Source: a bacterium
Lineage (GTDB): Bacteria; Joyebacterota; Joyebacteria; Joyebacterales; Joyebacteraceae
NCBI GenBank assembly: GCA_025782395.1
Contig: JALGZD010000176.1
Span: forward strand, 1-64,000
Direction of reading: 5' to 3'
DNA length: 64,000 bases
Below, piece after piece: positions 51,756-60,646 of this stretch. Both the position numbers and the translations under genes were made by a program. The notes beneath the pieces were generated by a model that saw only the letters and a list, made by a program, of their open reading frames with translations, did no database searches and was not told where the DNA came from. The first letter of the stretch is position 1. Every line of letters begins with the position of its first letter.

Positions 51756-54428
51756 CTAGGCGCCGCCCTCTCCCCTGAGCACCATCACTGAGAAGCCCAG
51801 CAGCGGATCCAGATAGCGTCTGGCGACGCGGATGATATCGTCATTGGTAATGCGGTGAATGAGCTCCGGAGCCTTCTCCACACGTTCGAAGCCGACGCCG
51901 AGCAACTCCGCCATGGCGTACGTGGCTGCCCGCATCGACTCGCGCTCCATCGTGATCTCGAGCATCCCCGCCACATGCCGCTGCGCTCGCTCCAGCTCAT
52001 CCGATGCAAGTCCGTTCTCTCTCAACCGCTCCAGCTCAACAGTGAGCGACTCGATCGCTTCGTCTTCCCTCCCGGGTTGCGCCGTGACGAATGTCGCGAA
52101 AGACCCCCCGGCGGCGAGTGACAGATGAGTAGTCTGCACCGTGTACGCGTATGGAGGCCTCTCCCGAAGAGCGACCCAGAGCCGCCCACCCATCATCCCG
52201 AGTGCCCGTGCCAGAAAGCGCAGGATCAGTCCGTCCTCGGACGCCGCGGGAGCCCCCGACAGGCCCACCGCTATGTTCGACTGGCGCGAACCTGCGGCAA
52301 TCATCTCCCGTCGGTCGGTGGCCACGGAATTCGCTCTCGCTGTTTCCACCTGAGCCTCGCCGTCCGGCAGACTCTCGGCGAGTCTCTCGATGGCATCGCG
52401 TGCCTCTCCCCGCGAGATCCGGCCGCTTATGCAGGCGATCAGGTTTGAGGCGGAGTAGTTTCGGGAGTGCTGGTCTCGCACGTCGTCGATCGTGATTCCC
52501 TGAATGCTCTCGCGAGTTCCCCTGAGGGGGCGCCCGTACGGGTGCCCGGCGAAGACCATGGGCAGAAGCAGGAGCGCCGCATGCCTGTCAGGATGATCCT
52601 CGATCGAGCCGATCTCACTATCGACCTCTCCACGCACAAGGTCGAGCTGCTCATTCCTGAAGGCAGGTCGCGCAAGGACCTCTGACAGAATGCCGAGCGC
52701 ATCACCGGAGAACCTCGAAAGCACTGTTGATCCTACCCCAAACCCATCGCGGTCTGCCGCGATTGCCAGACCGCTTCCAAGACCCTCTATGGCTTCGGCC
52801 ACCTCACTTCCGGTTCGCTCTCCGGTCCCGCGCGGAAGAAGCAGCTGTGTGAGATAGGTGATCCCCGCCTTCTCATGTGGCTCGCAGACATGCCCCCCTC
52901 TGAACACGAGAGCGATAGATGCCAGCGGAAGGCCATCGGACTCACACGTGATTAGCGTGGAACCGCATGAAAGCGTCTCTCTCCTGCAGGTTCGGTCCGT
53001 CTGCTCTGCAATTATCATCGGTCGCGTGAAGCCACCCGTCGCCCACGTCCCAGGCTCCTCAGCGAGTCGTCCCTCAACCCAACTTCTTCCTCTTGATGAT
53101 TCATCCGTCGAGAGCGCCTCATCAAACAGGCCCGAGACCTCCTCGGATACATCACCATCCGCGACTCCGGTACTGCTCGGCAGGTACTCGACCAAGCTGA
53201 GCCTCTCACCCGTCAGATACATTTCCGCCACGCGCTGAATGTCGTCAGGCGTTACCGCCCCGAGGGAATCGATGTACTCATCGGCGCGGCGGTAATCTCC
53301 AAGCGTTTCGAAGAGGCCAAGCGTACCGGCTATCGTCTCTGCAGTCTCGTGCTCAAGAACGTATCCTGCCTCGAGCCGCCTCAGACCTTTCTTCATCTCA
53401 GCGGCGGCAACGCCGTCGCGGCGCAGGCGCCCGATCTCCTGGAAGATCATGGCGATCACGGCGTCGATATCGTGGGTCGCAAGAGCTGAGCCTATGACCA
53501 GAAGCCCCGCGTCCCGAAACGCGGCCATCGAAACGCCTACATCACTGACGAGTCCAAGAGAAAGCTGAAGGGAGCGTCTGAGTCTGGAGCTTCTCCCCTG
53601 CCCTAGAATGCCGGCAAGAGCGTCGAGCGCAGGTATGTCCTCATGAAGCGCGTGCGGGATGCGAAACGCGACTGAGAGGTAGGGTTGCACTATCGACCCC
53701 CTCAGCGCAATCGCTCGCGTTCCAGTCTGCTGCGGCTCACTGACGAACGCAGGCCGGGGTCGCTCTCCGTCCTGCAGATCAGTCAGATGATCGTGAGCAA
53801 GTGACACTACATCGGCTGTCTTTACATCACCGACTATAACCTGCGTCAGGTTCGAGCCCCGGTAGTGTGCTCTCATGTGCCCGTCGAGCGTGGCAGCCGT
53901 TATGCGACCTATGCTCTCCTCGGTACCTACGATCGAGCGTCTACACGGGTGCTCTCTGAACACCGTCTCCATCAGACGCCGCCATAGGAAGCCGTCAGGA
54001 CGGCTCTCCGCGCTTCGCGCCTCTTCCACAATGACGCCACGCTCGACGCTGACGTCTTCCCGGCGAAACCCGGGCCATGCGACCACGGCAGCCTGGGCCG
54101 CGAAGACCTCACGCCAGTGATCGGACGGCACGATCTGGTAGAAGGTCGTGTGGTCGCAACCCGTCATTGCATTGACGTATCCACCCGCACCATAGACAAC
54201 GGCGGCCAGATCCAGCCCCGGCCGGTCGCCACCCTTGAAGAGCATGTGCTCAATGAAGTGAGCCAGGCCGGCTTGCTCATCAGGATCGTCTGCCGAACCG
54301 GTTCCAACCCAAAGGCTCATGGCAACGACTGGAGCAGTCCTGAGCTCACGAACCAGCAGGCGAACTCCGTTGGGAAGCACTTCTCGGTGAACCGTGGACG
54401 ACCTCGACGGCCGTCTATCTGATCTCAT
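51756..54428 (-). CDS. M16 zinc peptidase, two-unit
   Basis: 890-aa insulinase/pitrilysin-family protein made of two M16 halves. The N-terminal half has the inverted zinc motif HFIEH (His57, Glu60, His61) and the distal Glu in VERGVIVEEARS, so it should be active. The C-terminal half (about 470-890) keeps the fold (GGHVCEPHEKAGITYLTQLLLPRG; ARALGMMGGRLWVALRERPPYAYTV) but has no HxxEH, the usual inactive partner. No signal peptide is seen, so a cytoplasmic location is likely. It begins inside the 3' end of the DUF885 gene (14-nt overlap), so both peptidases are co-translated. Confidence 0.93.
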   Translation of the reverse strand: MRSDRRPSRSSTVHREVLPNGVRLLVRELRTAPVVAMSLWVGTGSADDPDEQAGLAHFIEHMLFKGGDRPGLDLAAVVYGAGGYVNAMTGCDHTTFYQIVPSDHWREVFAAQAAVVAWPGFRREDVSVERGVIVEEARSAESRPDGFLWRRLMETVFREHPCRRSIVGTEESIGRITAATLDGHMRAHYRGSNLTQVIVGDVKTADVVSLAHDHLTDLQDGERPRPAFVSEPQQTGTRAIALRGSIVQPYLSVAFRIPHALHEDIPALDALAGILGQGRSSRLRRSLQLSLGLVSDVGVSMAAFRDAGLLVIGSALATHDIDAVIAMIFQEIGRLRRDGVAAAEMKKGLRRLEAGYVLEHETAETIAGTLGLFETLGDYRRADEYIDSLGAVTPDDIQRVAEMYLTGERLSLVEYLPSSTGVADGDVSEEVSGLFDEALSTDESSRGRSWVEGRLAEEPGTWATGGFTRPMIIAEQTDRTCRRETLSCGSTLITCESDGLPLASIALVFRGGHVCEPHEKAGITYLTQLLLPRGTGERTGSEVAEAIEGLGSGLAIAADRDGFGVGSTVLSRFSGDALGILSEVLARPAFRNEQLDLVRGEVDSEIGSIEDHPDRHAALLLLPMVFAGHPYGRPLRGTRESIQGITIDDVRDQHSRNYSASNLIACISGRISRGEARDAIERLAESLPDGEAQVETARANSVATDRREMIAAGSRQSNIAVGLSGAPAASEDGLILRFLARALGMMGGRLWVALRERPPYAYTVQTTHLSLAAGGSFATFVTAQPGREDEAIESLTVELERLRENGLASDELERAQRHVAGMLEITMERESMRAATYAMAELLGVGFERVEKAPELIHRITNDDIIRVARRYLDPLLGFSVMVLRGEGGA

Positions 54429-56055
54429 CTACACTCCTCATGCCGAGCGCTATCTCCACCAGTTTCGGCTGGAGACTCCCGAGATCGAGGAGTGTATCGT
54501 GGAACTCCCTGAGACTGAAGGAAACGCCGGCGCTGGATTCGTACTTCTCCCGGATACTCATGATGGCGCGCTTGCCTATCATGTAGCTCGATGGCTGCGT
54601 CGGGTGGCCCGCGTAGCGCTTCACTTCGGCAGTCGCATTGACGCGCTCTAGCGCAACCTCAGTCATCATGAACTCGATTCCCTCCTCGATCGACATCTCC
54701 CCCGCCTGCAACCCCGTATCAACAACGATGCGTGCTGCACGCCAGAGTGTCTCCTTGAGCTGCCCCAGTCTCGTTCTGGCGTCCCGGTAGAATCCGACGT
54801 CCTTCATCATTTCTTCGCAATAGAGCGCCCAGCCCTCAACGAAGACCGTGTTCCAGGTGAGCTTTCGGATCTTGCGCTCGCACGCGTTCGCCCGAACAAG
54901 CTGGAGATGATGCCCGGGGTAACCCTCGTGCAGCGCCACTATCGGGATCGTGTGGACGCTGTGACCTCGAAGCTGATGCTCCTGCTCATCGGGCGACAGG
55001 AACTCATCCACCGGGGTGACATAGAAGAGTCCGTGCTGTCGCTCCTCAAAGGGACCCGGAGGCATGTACGCCGCGTACGGAATGATTCCGCGGATGAAAA
55101 CAGGTGTGTCGATGACGTTGAGTTTCTCACCGTCGGGAATGGTCACCAGACCCTTCTCGACAACAAAGTCGCGCGCTCGCATCATCTCGAACAGATAGCG
55201 CTCTTTGAGCCCGTCCTTGGAGGGATGATCGGCCTTGAGCTCTTCCATGACCTCGTGCCAGGATGCATCCGGATCTATCTCGCGCGCGAGCTCCTTGATC
55301 CGCTCTTTCGTGTCAGCCATCATCTCCCGGCCCATCTCCGCCAGCTCCCGACTGTCGAAATCCAGGAGATGTGACTCACGAAGAAGCCAGTCGTAGCTGT
55401 CTCGCCCTGCGGCGAACGGCGCTGTAGCGCGCTCCGCCATCGCAGCGAGACCGGAAGCTGTCTCATCGAAGGCAGCTGCAGCTTCATCGGCTGCCGCCAG
55501 CAACTCCGCCTTCAGAGCAGGCACCGACTCAGCAACGGCCGGGACGACGCTCTTCATGAACGCTACACCACCTGTCGCCATCTGAGAACCGACGGTCGCA
55601 AACACCTTCGGGACCTCGCGACAGTTCAGTTCTATCGCAGAAAGAACGCCCGGCACCTCGCGCATTCGTCCGAGAAGGCTCACGGCTCGCTCCTGGATCG
55701 GTGCGAACTCTTTCGTGATAAGGCTGTTGCATCCCCCGAGCGCTGCGCCAATGTAGCTGCCGGGCATGCGCTCGTGCGTTCTGAGGACTTCGTGTTCGAA
55801 GATCCCTCTCTTCAGGGTCGCTCTCAGCAGTGCTCTGTCTATCGCCGCATCGATCCCCTCATTTGTGAGCTGCATCGCATCGAGGTCGTTCAGAAGCCCC
55901 TGCTGTCGTCGGTGCTTCGCCTCCATCGCGTCCGGAGTGAAATCGCCCAGTTCGGCGTCACGCTCATGCATTCCGAGAAACGTCGCGAACCCAGGGTGGT
56001 CTTCGACCATCACCGTGAGATACCGATCGACCATTCGATCCAGGGGCTCGCTCAT
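54415..56055 (-). CDS. DUF885 family metallopeptidase-like protein
   Basis: 546 aa from ATG 56055, chosen because GGGAGG is 5-6 nt upstream; the open frame extends to 56145. DUF885 proteins are gluzincin-like; the motif HEGYPGHH near residue 376 and EGWALYCEE about 25 residues later supply the expected zinc ligands and catalytic Glu. Mostly helical, no signal peptide. Overlaps the M16 peptidase, suggesting that the pair works in peptide turnover. Substrate unknown. Confidence 0.9.
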   Translation of the reverse strand: MSEPLDRMVDRYLTVMVEDHPGFATFLGMHERDAELGDFTPDAMEAKHRRQQGLLNDLDAMQLTNEGIDAAIDRALLRATLKRGIFEHEVLRTHERMPGSYIGAALGGCNSLITKEFAPIQERAVSLLGRMREVPGVLSAIELNCREVPKVFATVGSQMATGGVAFMKSVVPAVAESVPALKAELLAAADEAAAAFDETASGLAAMAERATAPFAAGRDSYDWLLRESHLLDFDSRELAEMGREMMADTKERIKELAREIDPDASWHEVMEELKADHPSKDGLKERYLFEMMRARDFVVEKGLVTIPDGEKLNVIDTPVFIRGIIPYAAYMPPGPFEERQHGLFYVTPVDEFLSPDEQEHQLRGHSVHTIPIVALHEGYPGHHLQLVRANACERKIRKLTWNTVFVEGWALYCEEMMKDVGFYRDARTRLGQLKETLWRAARIVVDTGLQAGEMSIEEGIEFMMTEVALERVNATAEVKRYAGHPTQPSSYMIGKRAIMSIREKYESSAGVSFSLREFHDTLLDLGSLQPKLVEIALGMRSVDEIR

Positions 56056-56202
56056 GCTGCCTCCCGATGTTGAGTGAGAGTGCGCGGTTCCTCTACGCCG
56101 CATTCTTTCATGGGAACCGGTGCCCTTCAAGGTGAATCGCTTCACCTCAGCGATGGCTCAGGAGATGAATCGCAAAGGAAGAACAAGATGAACGGAAGAT
56201 GT

Positions 56203-56490
56203 TCAGAAGACGCCGGTACCGAGGCCGAGTGCCATGGCGCAGTCTGCCAGACACCTCGCGAGTACGAGTCGACGCTCACGATCTGCTTCTGTCGTGACCA
56301 GGAGCGAAACCGCGCTCGTCGGGCGCCCGGCCTCCGAATCCGAGTAGAGGGCGCCAATCAGGAGGTGGTACCCGTTGCCACAACTGGACGTGAGTCCGGG
56401 CGGCGGCCGACGGATCTCGAATCGGAGCCCACGCCGAAGCGTGCGATTGAGACGCTCTACATCCTCGCTGAACTGAGTGGGCTTCTCCAA
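56203..56490 (-). CDS. Small hypothetical protein
   Basis: A 95-aa frame, starting with TTG 56490 (AGGAGG 4 nt upstream) or GTG 56544. Codon use resembles neighbouring genes, with GC-rich third positions throughout. The sequence (TQFSEDVERLNRTLRRGLRFEIR ... YHLLIGALYSDSEAG ... LLVTTEADRERRLVLARCLADC) reads like a compact globular protein. I do not recognise it. The overlapping plus-strand frame looks less protein-like. It lies 147 nt upstream of the DUF885 start in the same direction and could be co-transcribed with it. Confidence 0.45.
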   Translation of the reverse strand: MEKPTQFSEDVERLNRTLRRGLRFEIRRPPPGLTSSCGNGYHLLIGALYSDSEAGRPTSAVSLLVTTEADRERRLVLARCLADCAMALGLGTGVF

Positions 56491-56794
56491 GCCGCCTCCT
56501 GTCCGGGCACAACAGACCGCTTGTGTGCTCGGCTGTGATACCACAGCGCTGCAAGGTCGCCCCGTCCAGGGGCCGGCAAGCCGCCACCCACTTCACACCC
56601 TCACCCGGACACCGACGCAGCCGCTTTCGCCGGCGCCGCCTACCAGCCCCCAAACCAGAGGATCCTGCCTACGCCCCCTAGCTGGAGCATCGGGCATGCC
56701 ATTGCCGCCTCGTACATCTCAGGACGTTCGATGGAAGTGCTAATCCGTGGAAGGCACTCGGGTTACGCGATCAGTCCTCCGCCACAACAGAGAA

Positions 56795-56815
56795 GGCGCA
56801 CCTTTTCGGTGCGCC
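56795..56815 (-). terminator. Hairpin after the HAMP-protein gene
   Basis: 8-bp perfect stem GGCGCACC/GGTGCGCC with a 5-nt loop, about 70 nt past the stop of the leftward HAMP gene; on the minus strand it is followed by TTCTCTGTTG, a weak U-rich tract. The surrounding 394-nt stretch 56491-56884 holds no other gene I can support. Confidence 0.5.
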
Positions 56816-56851
56816 GCGCTGTCAATCGAGTTCACACTTTTTCGGAAGACC

Positions 56852-56867
56852 GTAAACGCGCGTTTAC
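56852..56867. promoter_or_regulatory. 16-bp perfect palindrome
   Basis: GTAAACGCGCGTTTAC reads identically on both strands, 18 nt past the end of the HAMP gene. A loopless palindrome folds poorly as RNA, so a protein-binding site is more likely than a terminator, but no nearby start codon is obviously controlled by it. Confidence 0.4.
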
Positions 56868-56884
56868 ACCTCGCGGCCGCGCCG

Positions 56885-57940
56885 TCAACGCCTTCGGGCG
56901 CGTCTCCGCTCTACTCTCTGCCGCTGTCCGTGAGCCTCGAGTGCCACACCAAGCCTCCGAAGCGAGGAAGCGAGCCTCGTTGCCGCACCGATACCACTGG
57001 ACGCGCTCTTCTGCATGAGCTCCGCTACCCTGGTCGCATCGATTCGCTCTTCGTCCACGATCGCTATCTGGTCCGTCGCCTTCACCGCGGCTCGGGCGTC
57101 AGCCTCCCGTCTCTCGAGCGGGGCTATCGCCTGTCCGGCAACATCCGCCAGGATCCGGGAAGCATCTCTGAGACCGTTCACAACTCTCGCAAGCTCTGTG
57201 GCGTCTATCTCAGGACGCGCCACCTCATCCATTACGCGGTCGGACATCGTCTCGATCTCCCTCCTCAGCCCCCCGATCGACTGAAGCCCGGCAGCGATGT
57301 CCTGAACGCGCTCCGCTCCACTACGTCCGGAAGACACCTGACTCACGAGACCGCGCGCCTCGGAAAGTCTGAGGGCCGATCTTCCGAGGATCGACGCCTC
57401 TGCTCCGGAGCCCTCCTTGAGTTCTTTCATCGACACGAGGATCTCCTGCGAGGCTCTGAGCAAGTCGGGAGCCGCGTCTGACAGCGCATCGGCCACGTCC
57501 TCCGACAGCTCGAGATCCGCACCAACCTCCCCCATGTCTCGGAGGCAGACGATGAGCTCATTGATCTCCTCGTTCAGGGCGCCGAGTTCGTCTGACCGCG
57601 GGAGCTGGATCTGGAGGTTCAAGTCGCCGTTCCGGGCCGCCTTGCACGCCCAAGCCAGACGGTGGATCGCTCGCGCCACTGAGTTGCCCCAGACAGCCGC
57701 CACGATGAGGGCTATGATGAGCACACCACCGAGCGTTATCTGTATCGCCCCCGGCGCCGCACCGGAGAGGTACATCGCAAGAAGAATGAGGTCGTGCACG
57801 ACGAGCACGGCCGCGACCAGTGTGACGATCTTAGTCTCTATGCTGGGACCTGAACGTTCCATGACACCCAACGTTTTCTGAAAGCCAACAACGGAGCCGG
57901 AGCGCTTCTTCTCCAGGTAGGGGCTGGTGGCCCCGTGCAC
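56885..57940 (-). CDS. HAMP-domain membrane protein with long helical region
   Basis: 351 aa, probably from GTG 57940 (AGGTAGGGGGG upstream); ATG 57862 is an alternative. Two TM helices (about 36-60 and 66-86) are joined by a very short loop, so there is almost no periplasmic sensor. A HAMP segment follows (AIHRLAWACKAARNGDLNLQIQLPRSDELGALNEEINEL), then about 200 residues of alanine- and glutamate-rich helix resembling chemoreceptor cytoplasmic domains. The conserved signalling tip of chemoreceptors is not present. Ends in an Arg-rich tail (RVERRRARRR). Probably a scaffold or signalling protein; no catalytic domain is seen. Confidence 0.7.
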   Translation of the reverse strand: MHGATSPYLEKKRSGSVVGFQKTLGVMERSGPSIETKIVTLVAAVLVVHDLILLAMYLSGAAPGAIQITLGGVLIIALIVAAVWGNSVARAIHRLAWACKAARNGDLNLQIQLPRSDELGALNEEINELIVCLRDMGEVGADLELSEDVADALSDAAPDLLRASQEILVSMKELKEGSGAEASILGRSALRLSEARGLVSQVSSGRSGAERVQDIAAGLQSIGGLRREIETMSDRVMDEVARPEIDATELARVVNGLRDASRILADVAGQAIAPLERREADARAAVKATDQIAIVDEERIDATRVAELMQKSASSGIGAATRLASSLRRLGVALEAHGQRQRVERRRARRR

Positions 57941-57952
57941 CGCCCCCCTACC

Positions 57953-57967
57953 TGACCAGATTGGTCA
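57953..57967. promoter_or_regulatory. Small inverted repeat upstream of the HAMP gene
   Basis: TGACCA-GAT-TGGTCA, a perfect 6-bp inverted repeat with a 3-nt spacer, 13 nt upstream of the proposed GTG start and next to its ribosome-binding site. Possible operator; prediction only. Confidence 0.3.
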
Positions 57968-58084
57968 TCTGTGCGGCGGGTGTGAACCCACGCTCTCGCC
58001 CCCAATCGTGCAACTAGCATGCCAGCGCTGCGATTACCCCGCCACCTTAGCGCTGCGATCATCCCGCCGCCTTGCCGCGCCGAC

Positions 58085-58873
58085 TCAGCCAAGTCGGTAT
58101 ATGTCCGGCCGTCTGTCGTTGAGGATATCATTGTACGGTGTCACAGCCTTGTTCCTGGCCGCAGCCGGGTCGATATCGACCACGAGGACCTCTTCCGTGT
58201 CGGTACCGGCGCGCGCGAGGATATCTCCTTTGGGCGAGACTATCCCGCTCATCCCAATGAAGGCAAGATCCTCACCAGCCCGGGCCTCAGAGCCGATCCG
58301 GTTCGCAGTCATGGAGAACACGCGGTTTTCGATCGACCGCGTCACCATGGCGTCGGGACAGTATGGAAGGACGAGGTTTGAGCCGTGACACAGGATGTCT
58401 GCGCCGGCCAGCGCCAGCGAGCGTGCTACCTCGGGGTATATCCAGTCGAAACAGATCATCATCCCGAGACGGACTCCAGCTACGTCGCACACGCTTGGCG
58501 GCATATCGCCGGGCAGGAATACTTCCCGCTCTTTGTAGAACAACTGGACCTTGCGGTAGACCTCACGCCGCCCATCAGGAGTCAGCATGAGCGACGAGTT
58601 GAACAACCCCTCCTCTGCCTGCTCCGCGAACCCCAGTACGATCGTCGCGCCCTTATCGCGAGCGAGTGTGGCCAGCGCATCGAACTCCGCGCCGTCCGCT
58701 TTCTGGGCAAGGGCCTCCGCCTCCGCCCGCGACTCGAACAGGTATCCTGACAGCGCCAGCTCAGGCAGTACAAAAAGCTCGGCGTCCTCCGGCTCAAGCA
58801 GCGCCAGCACCCGATCCATGTTCCCAGCCACATCGCCGAATACCGGCCCGAATTGAACCACCCCTGCCCTCAT
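58085..58873 (-). CDS. Carbon-nitrogen hydrolase (nitrilase superfamily amidase)
   Basis: 262 aa from ATG 58873, which has GAGGAGA 8 nt upstream. The Glu-Lys-Cys triad of the nitrilase superfamily is visible: Glu38 in LPELALSG, Lys108 in YRKVQLF, Cys141 in MICFDWIYPE. Cytoplasmic, standard length. Relatives hydrolyse amides such as N-carbamoyl compounds or omega-amides; the exact substrate cannot be assigned. It lies 144 nt upstream of the HAMP gene in the same direction. Confidence 0.93.
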   Translation of the reverse strand: MRAGVVQFGPVFGDVAGNMDRVLALLEPEDAELFVLPELALSGYLFESRAEAEALAQKADGAEFDALATLARDKGATIVLGFAEQAEEGLFNSSLMLTPDGRREVYRKVQLFYKEREVFLPGDMPPSVCDVAGVRLGMMICFDWIYPEVARSLALAGADILCHGSNLVLPYCPDAMVTRSIENRVFSMTANRIGSEARAGEDLAFIGMSGIVSPKGDILARAGTDTEEVLVVDIDPAAARNKAVTPYNDILNDRRPDIYRLG

Positions 58874-59129
58874 TCGATTTCTCCTCTTCGACGGAAGACC
58901 AAATATCGCGACACACAATGTACGCACAGTGGCAGGAAGTAACTACACCTCTTCCTCTTTGACGCCCATCGAGCCTTCAACATGGCGCGCATCCTGCACG
59001 AACCGCCCCTCCTGGGCGCAAAAAGGGGCAACCCGAAAGAACGTCGACCAGCTCTCAACACCGAAAAGTGACCGCGCACTCACAGCTATCTCCAGTGGCA
59101 CGAGGCTTGCATCCTAGGGGCAGACACAG

Positions 59130-59975
59130 ATGTTCAGAAATCCCTCGACGATGGCGGATGGCCGAATGATGGAAGCGAGACAGCCCTTGAAGAATGCACC
59201 GGCCCGTGCGACCAAGCGGCGACGTGCACGTCGCAAGCTTGAGATAGGAACCGACGTTCAGACTTCGTACTTCTTCATGCTCAACTGTCTCCTGCACTCG
59301 AGGATTCATACCGGCATCGAATCAAACCATGAGATCTACGATGAGGACGTGAACGTCTATCTCGCTCACCTTCTGAACTCGCACATGGATCCCACGCAGA
59401 TCGTCGCGATGCCCGAGTGCATCGCCACGTGTGATGCCGATCTATTCAGGATGGTAGAGGAGTCCGGCGACGACCGGCGACGCTACACAATCTATAGGAC
59501 GAACGCGGATTTCCTGCTCATGTCCATTGCCGTGTTCGACACGATCGACAGGCCTGCGTTCAACCGCCCCGCCATCTTCCGCACTCCGCGGAACGTCTAT
59601 ATCGCCCGCGCGGCGTCATACTACGCTCACGCTGCCTCATACGCAACGAAGCTGTCGTGCGGAACAAGCAGGGTTGGCGTCACGCTTCAGAAGCTGTCTG
59701 ACAGATTCGAAGACTACGTGCAGATCCTTATGTATATGAGAGGCCAGTATCTCAACCTGCTCAAGAGGTACTCGCCGGGCGAGCTCTTTCACCTCGATCG
59801 TCAGATCGAGACGATCCAACGCAACCAAGCCATCGAGCAGATGCGTGACGAGTTCCTCGATACATACCATGAGTGGATGAAGACCCACGAAGATGCAGTC
59901 CACAAGAGGCTCGTCGAACAGGCGGAGCTTCTCAAGGAACTCGATCCCGCTTTCAACTTCACACTTCCCAGATAG
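59130..59975 (+). CDS. Conserved-looking hypothetical protein
   Basis: 281 aa starting ATG 59130 (AGGGG 9-10 nt upstream). The first about 37 residues are basic and probably disordered (RATKRRRARRKLE); the remainder is helical with many aromatic residues (YFFMLNCLLHSRIHTGIESNHEIYDEDVNVYLAHLLNS ...) and ends in a probable coiled coil (DEFLDTYHEWMKTHEDAVHKRLVEQAELLKEL). No signal peptide, TM helix or catalytic motif. I do not recognise a family. It stands alone between the divergent amidase gene and the convergent Tol-Pal operon, 10 nt from the latter's last stop. Confidence 0.72.
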   Translation: MFRNPSTMADGRMMEARQPLKNAPARATKRRRARRKLEIGTDVQTSYFFMLNCLLHSRIHTGIESNHEIYDEDVNVYLAHLLNSHMDPTQIVAMPECIATCDADLFRMVEESGDDRRRYTIYRTNADFLLMSIAVFDTIDRPAFNRPAIFRTPRNVYIARAASYYAHAASYATKLSCGTSRVGVTLQKLSDRFEDYVQILMYMRGQYLNLLKRYSPGELFHLDRQIETIQRNQAIEQMRDEFLDTYHEWMKTHEDAVHKRLVEQAELLKELDPAFNFTLPR

Positions 59976-59985
59976 GGAGACATCC

Positions 59986-60633
59986 CTACTGAGGAATGAA
60001 GAGCTTCTGGCCGACGGAGATCCTGTCGGGATCGGCGAGGTTGTTCGCCTTCACGATGGCTTCAACCGTCGTTCCATACTGCGACGCGATGCGGGCAATC
60101 GAGTCACCTCGACGCACGACGTGTTCCACGCCGACGTTCAACGAACTCTTGATGGCCTCGAGCTCCTCCCGCAGCAGGCGGTTCTCACGGGTGACTTCCT
60201 CGAGAACGATTCCCATCCTCCCAAGCATGTCATCCCTGTCGCTCTGTCTCCCGCTGTCCACTGACCTGATCCGGCCTTCGAGCTCTATGCCCATCTGCTG
60301 CTGTCCATCGCGGACGGACTCCAGTCCTCTGCCGAACTCGCTCTCCAGGCTACCCACCCTCTGTGAAAGACCCTCAAGCTGGTGCGAGACGACCATGATC
60401 TCCTCTTCGAGCGCGGTCAGGCGCCCGTCGATCTTGAGAACTTTCTCTGAGAGCCCGGCCTGGCGCTGCTCAAAGCCATCCTGAGCATCCCAGATGTCCT
60501 TCTTGACGGCCAGACCACCGGTCCCGCACCCGGACAGCGTGACGCCGACCAAGATCACCATGAGAGCTGTGGCGCCCGCTCGACCTACGGAACGCACACG
60601 CGGGCTCGTTGCAAATCCATGCATTCGATTCAT
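59986..60633 (-). CDS. LysM-domain lipoprotein of the Tol-Pal operon
   Basis: 215 aa from ATG 60633 (GGGAG 7 nt upstream). Lipobox TLSGC with Cys36, then a long coiled coil (about 50-155; VLKIDGRLTALEEEIMVVSHQLEGLSQRV) and a C-terminal LysM domain (about 170-215; HVVRRGDSIARIASQYGTTVEAIVKANNL...ISVGQKLFIP) that binds peptidoglycan. It occupies the place where many Tol-Pal operons carry CpoB/YbgF, whose coiled coil it resembles, but has LysM instead of TPRs. Starts 13 nt after the pal stop. Confidence 0.9.
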   Translation of the reverse strand: MNRMHGFATSPRVRSVGRAGATALMVILVGVTLSGCGTGGLAVKKDIWDAQDGFEQRQAGLSEKVLKIDGRLTALEEEIMVVSHQLEGLSQRVGSLESEFGRGLESVRDGQQQMGIELEGRIRSVDSGRQSDRDDMLGRMGIVLEEVTRENRLLREELEAIKSSLNVGVEHVVRRGDSIARIASQYGTTVEAIVKANNLADPDRISVGQKLFIPQ

Positions 60634-60646
60634 GCGCCGGCTCCCG

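Noticed and set aside
56074-56538. 154-codon plus-strand frame
   Set aside because: Overlaps a minus-strand frame with better ribosome-binding site and amino-acid composition; includes the upstream region of the DUF885 gene.
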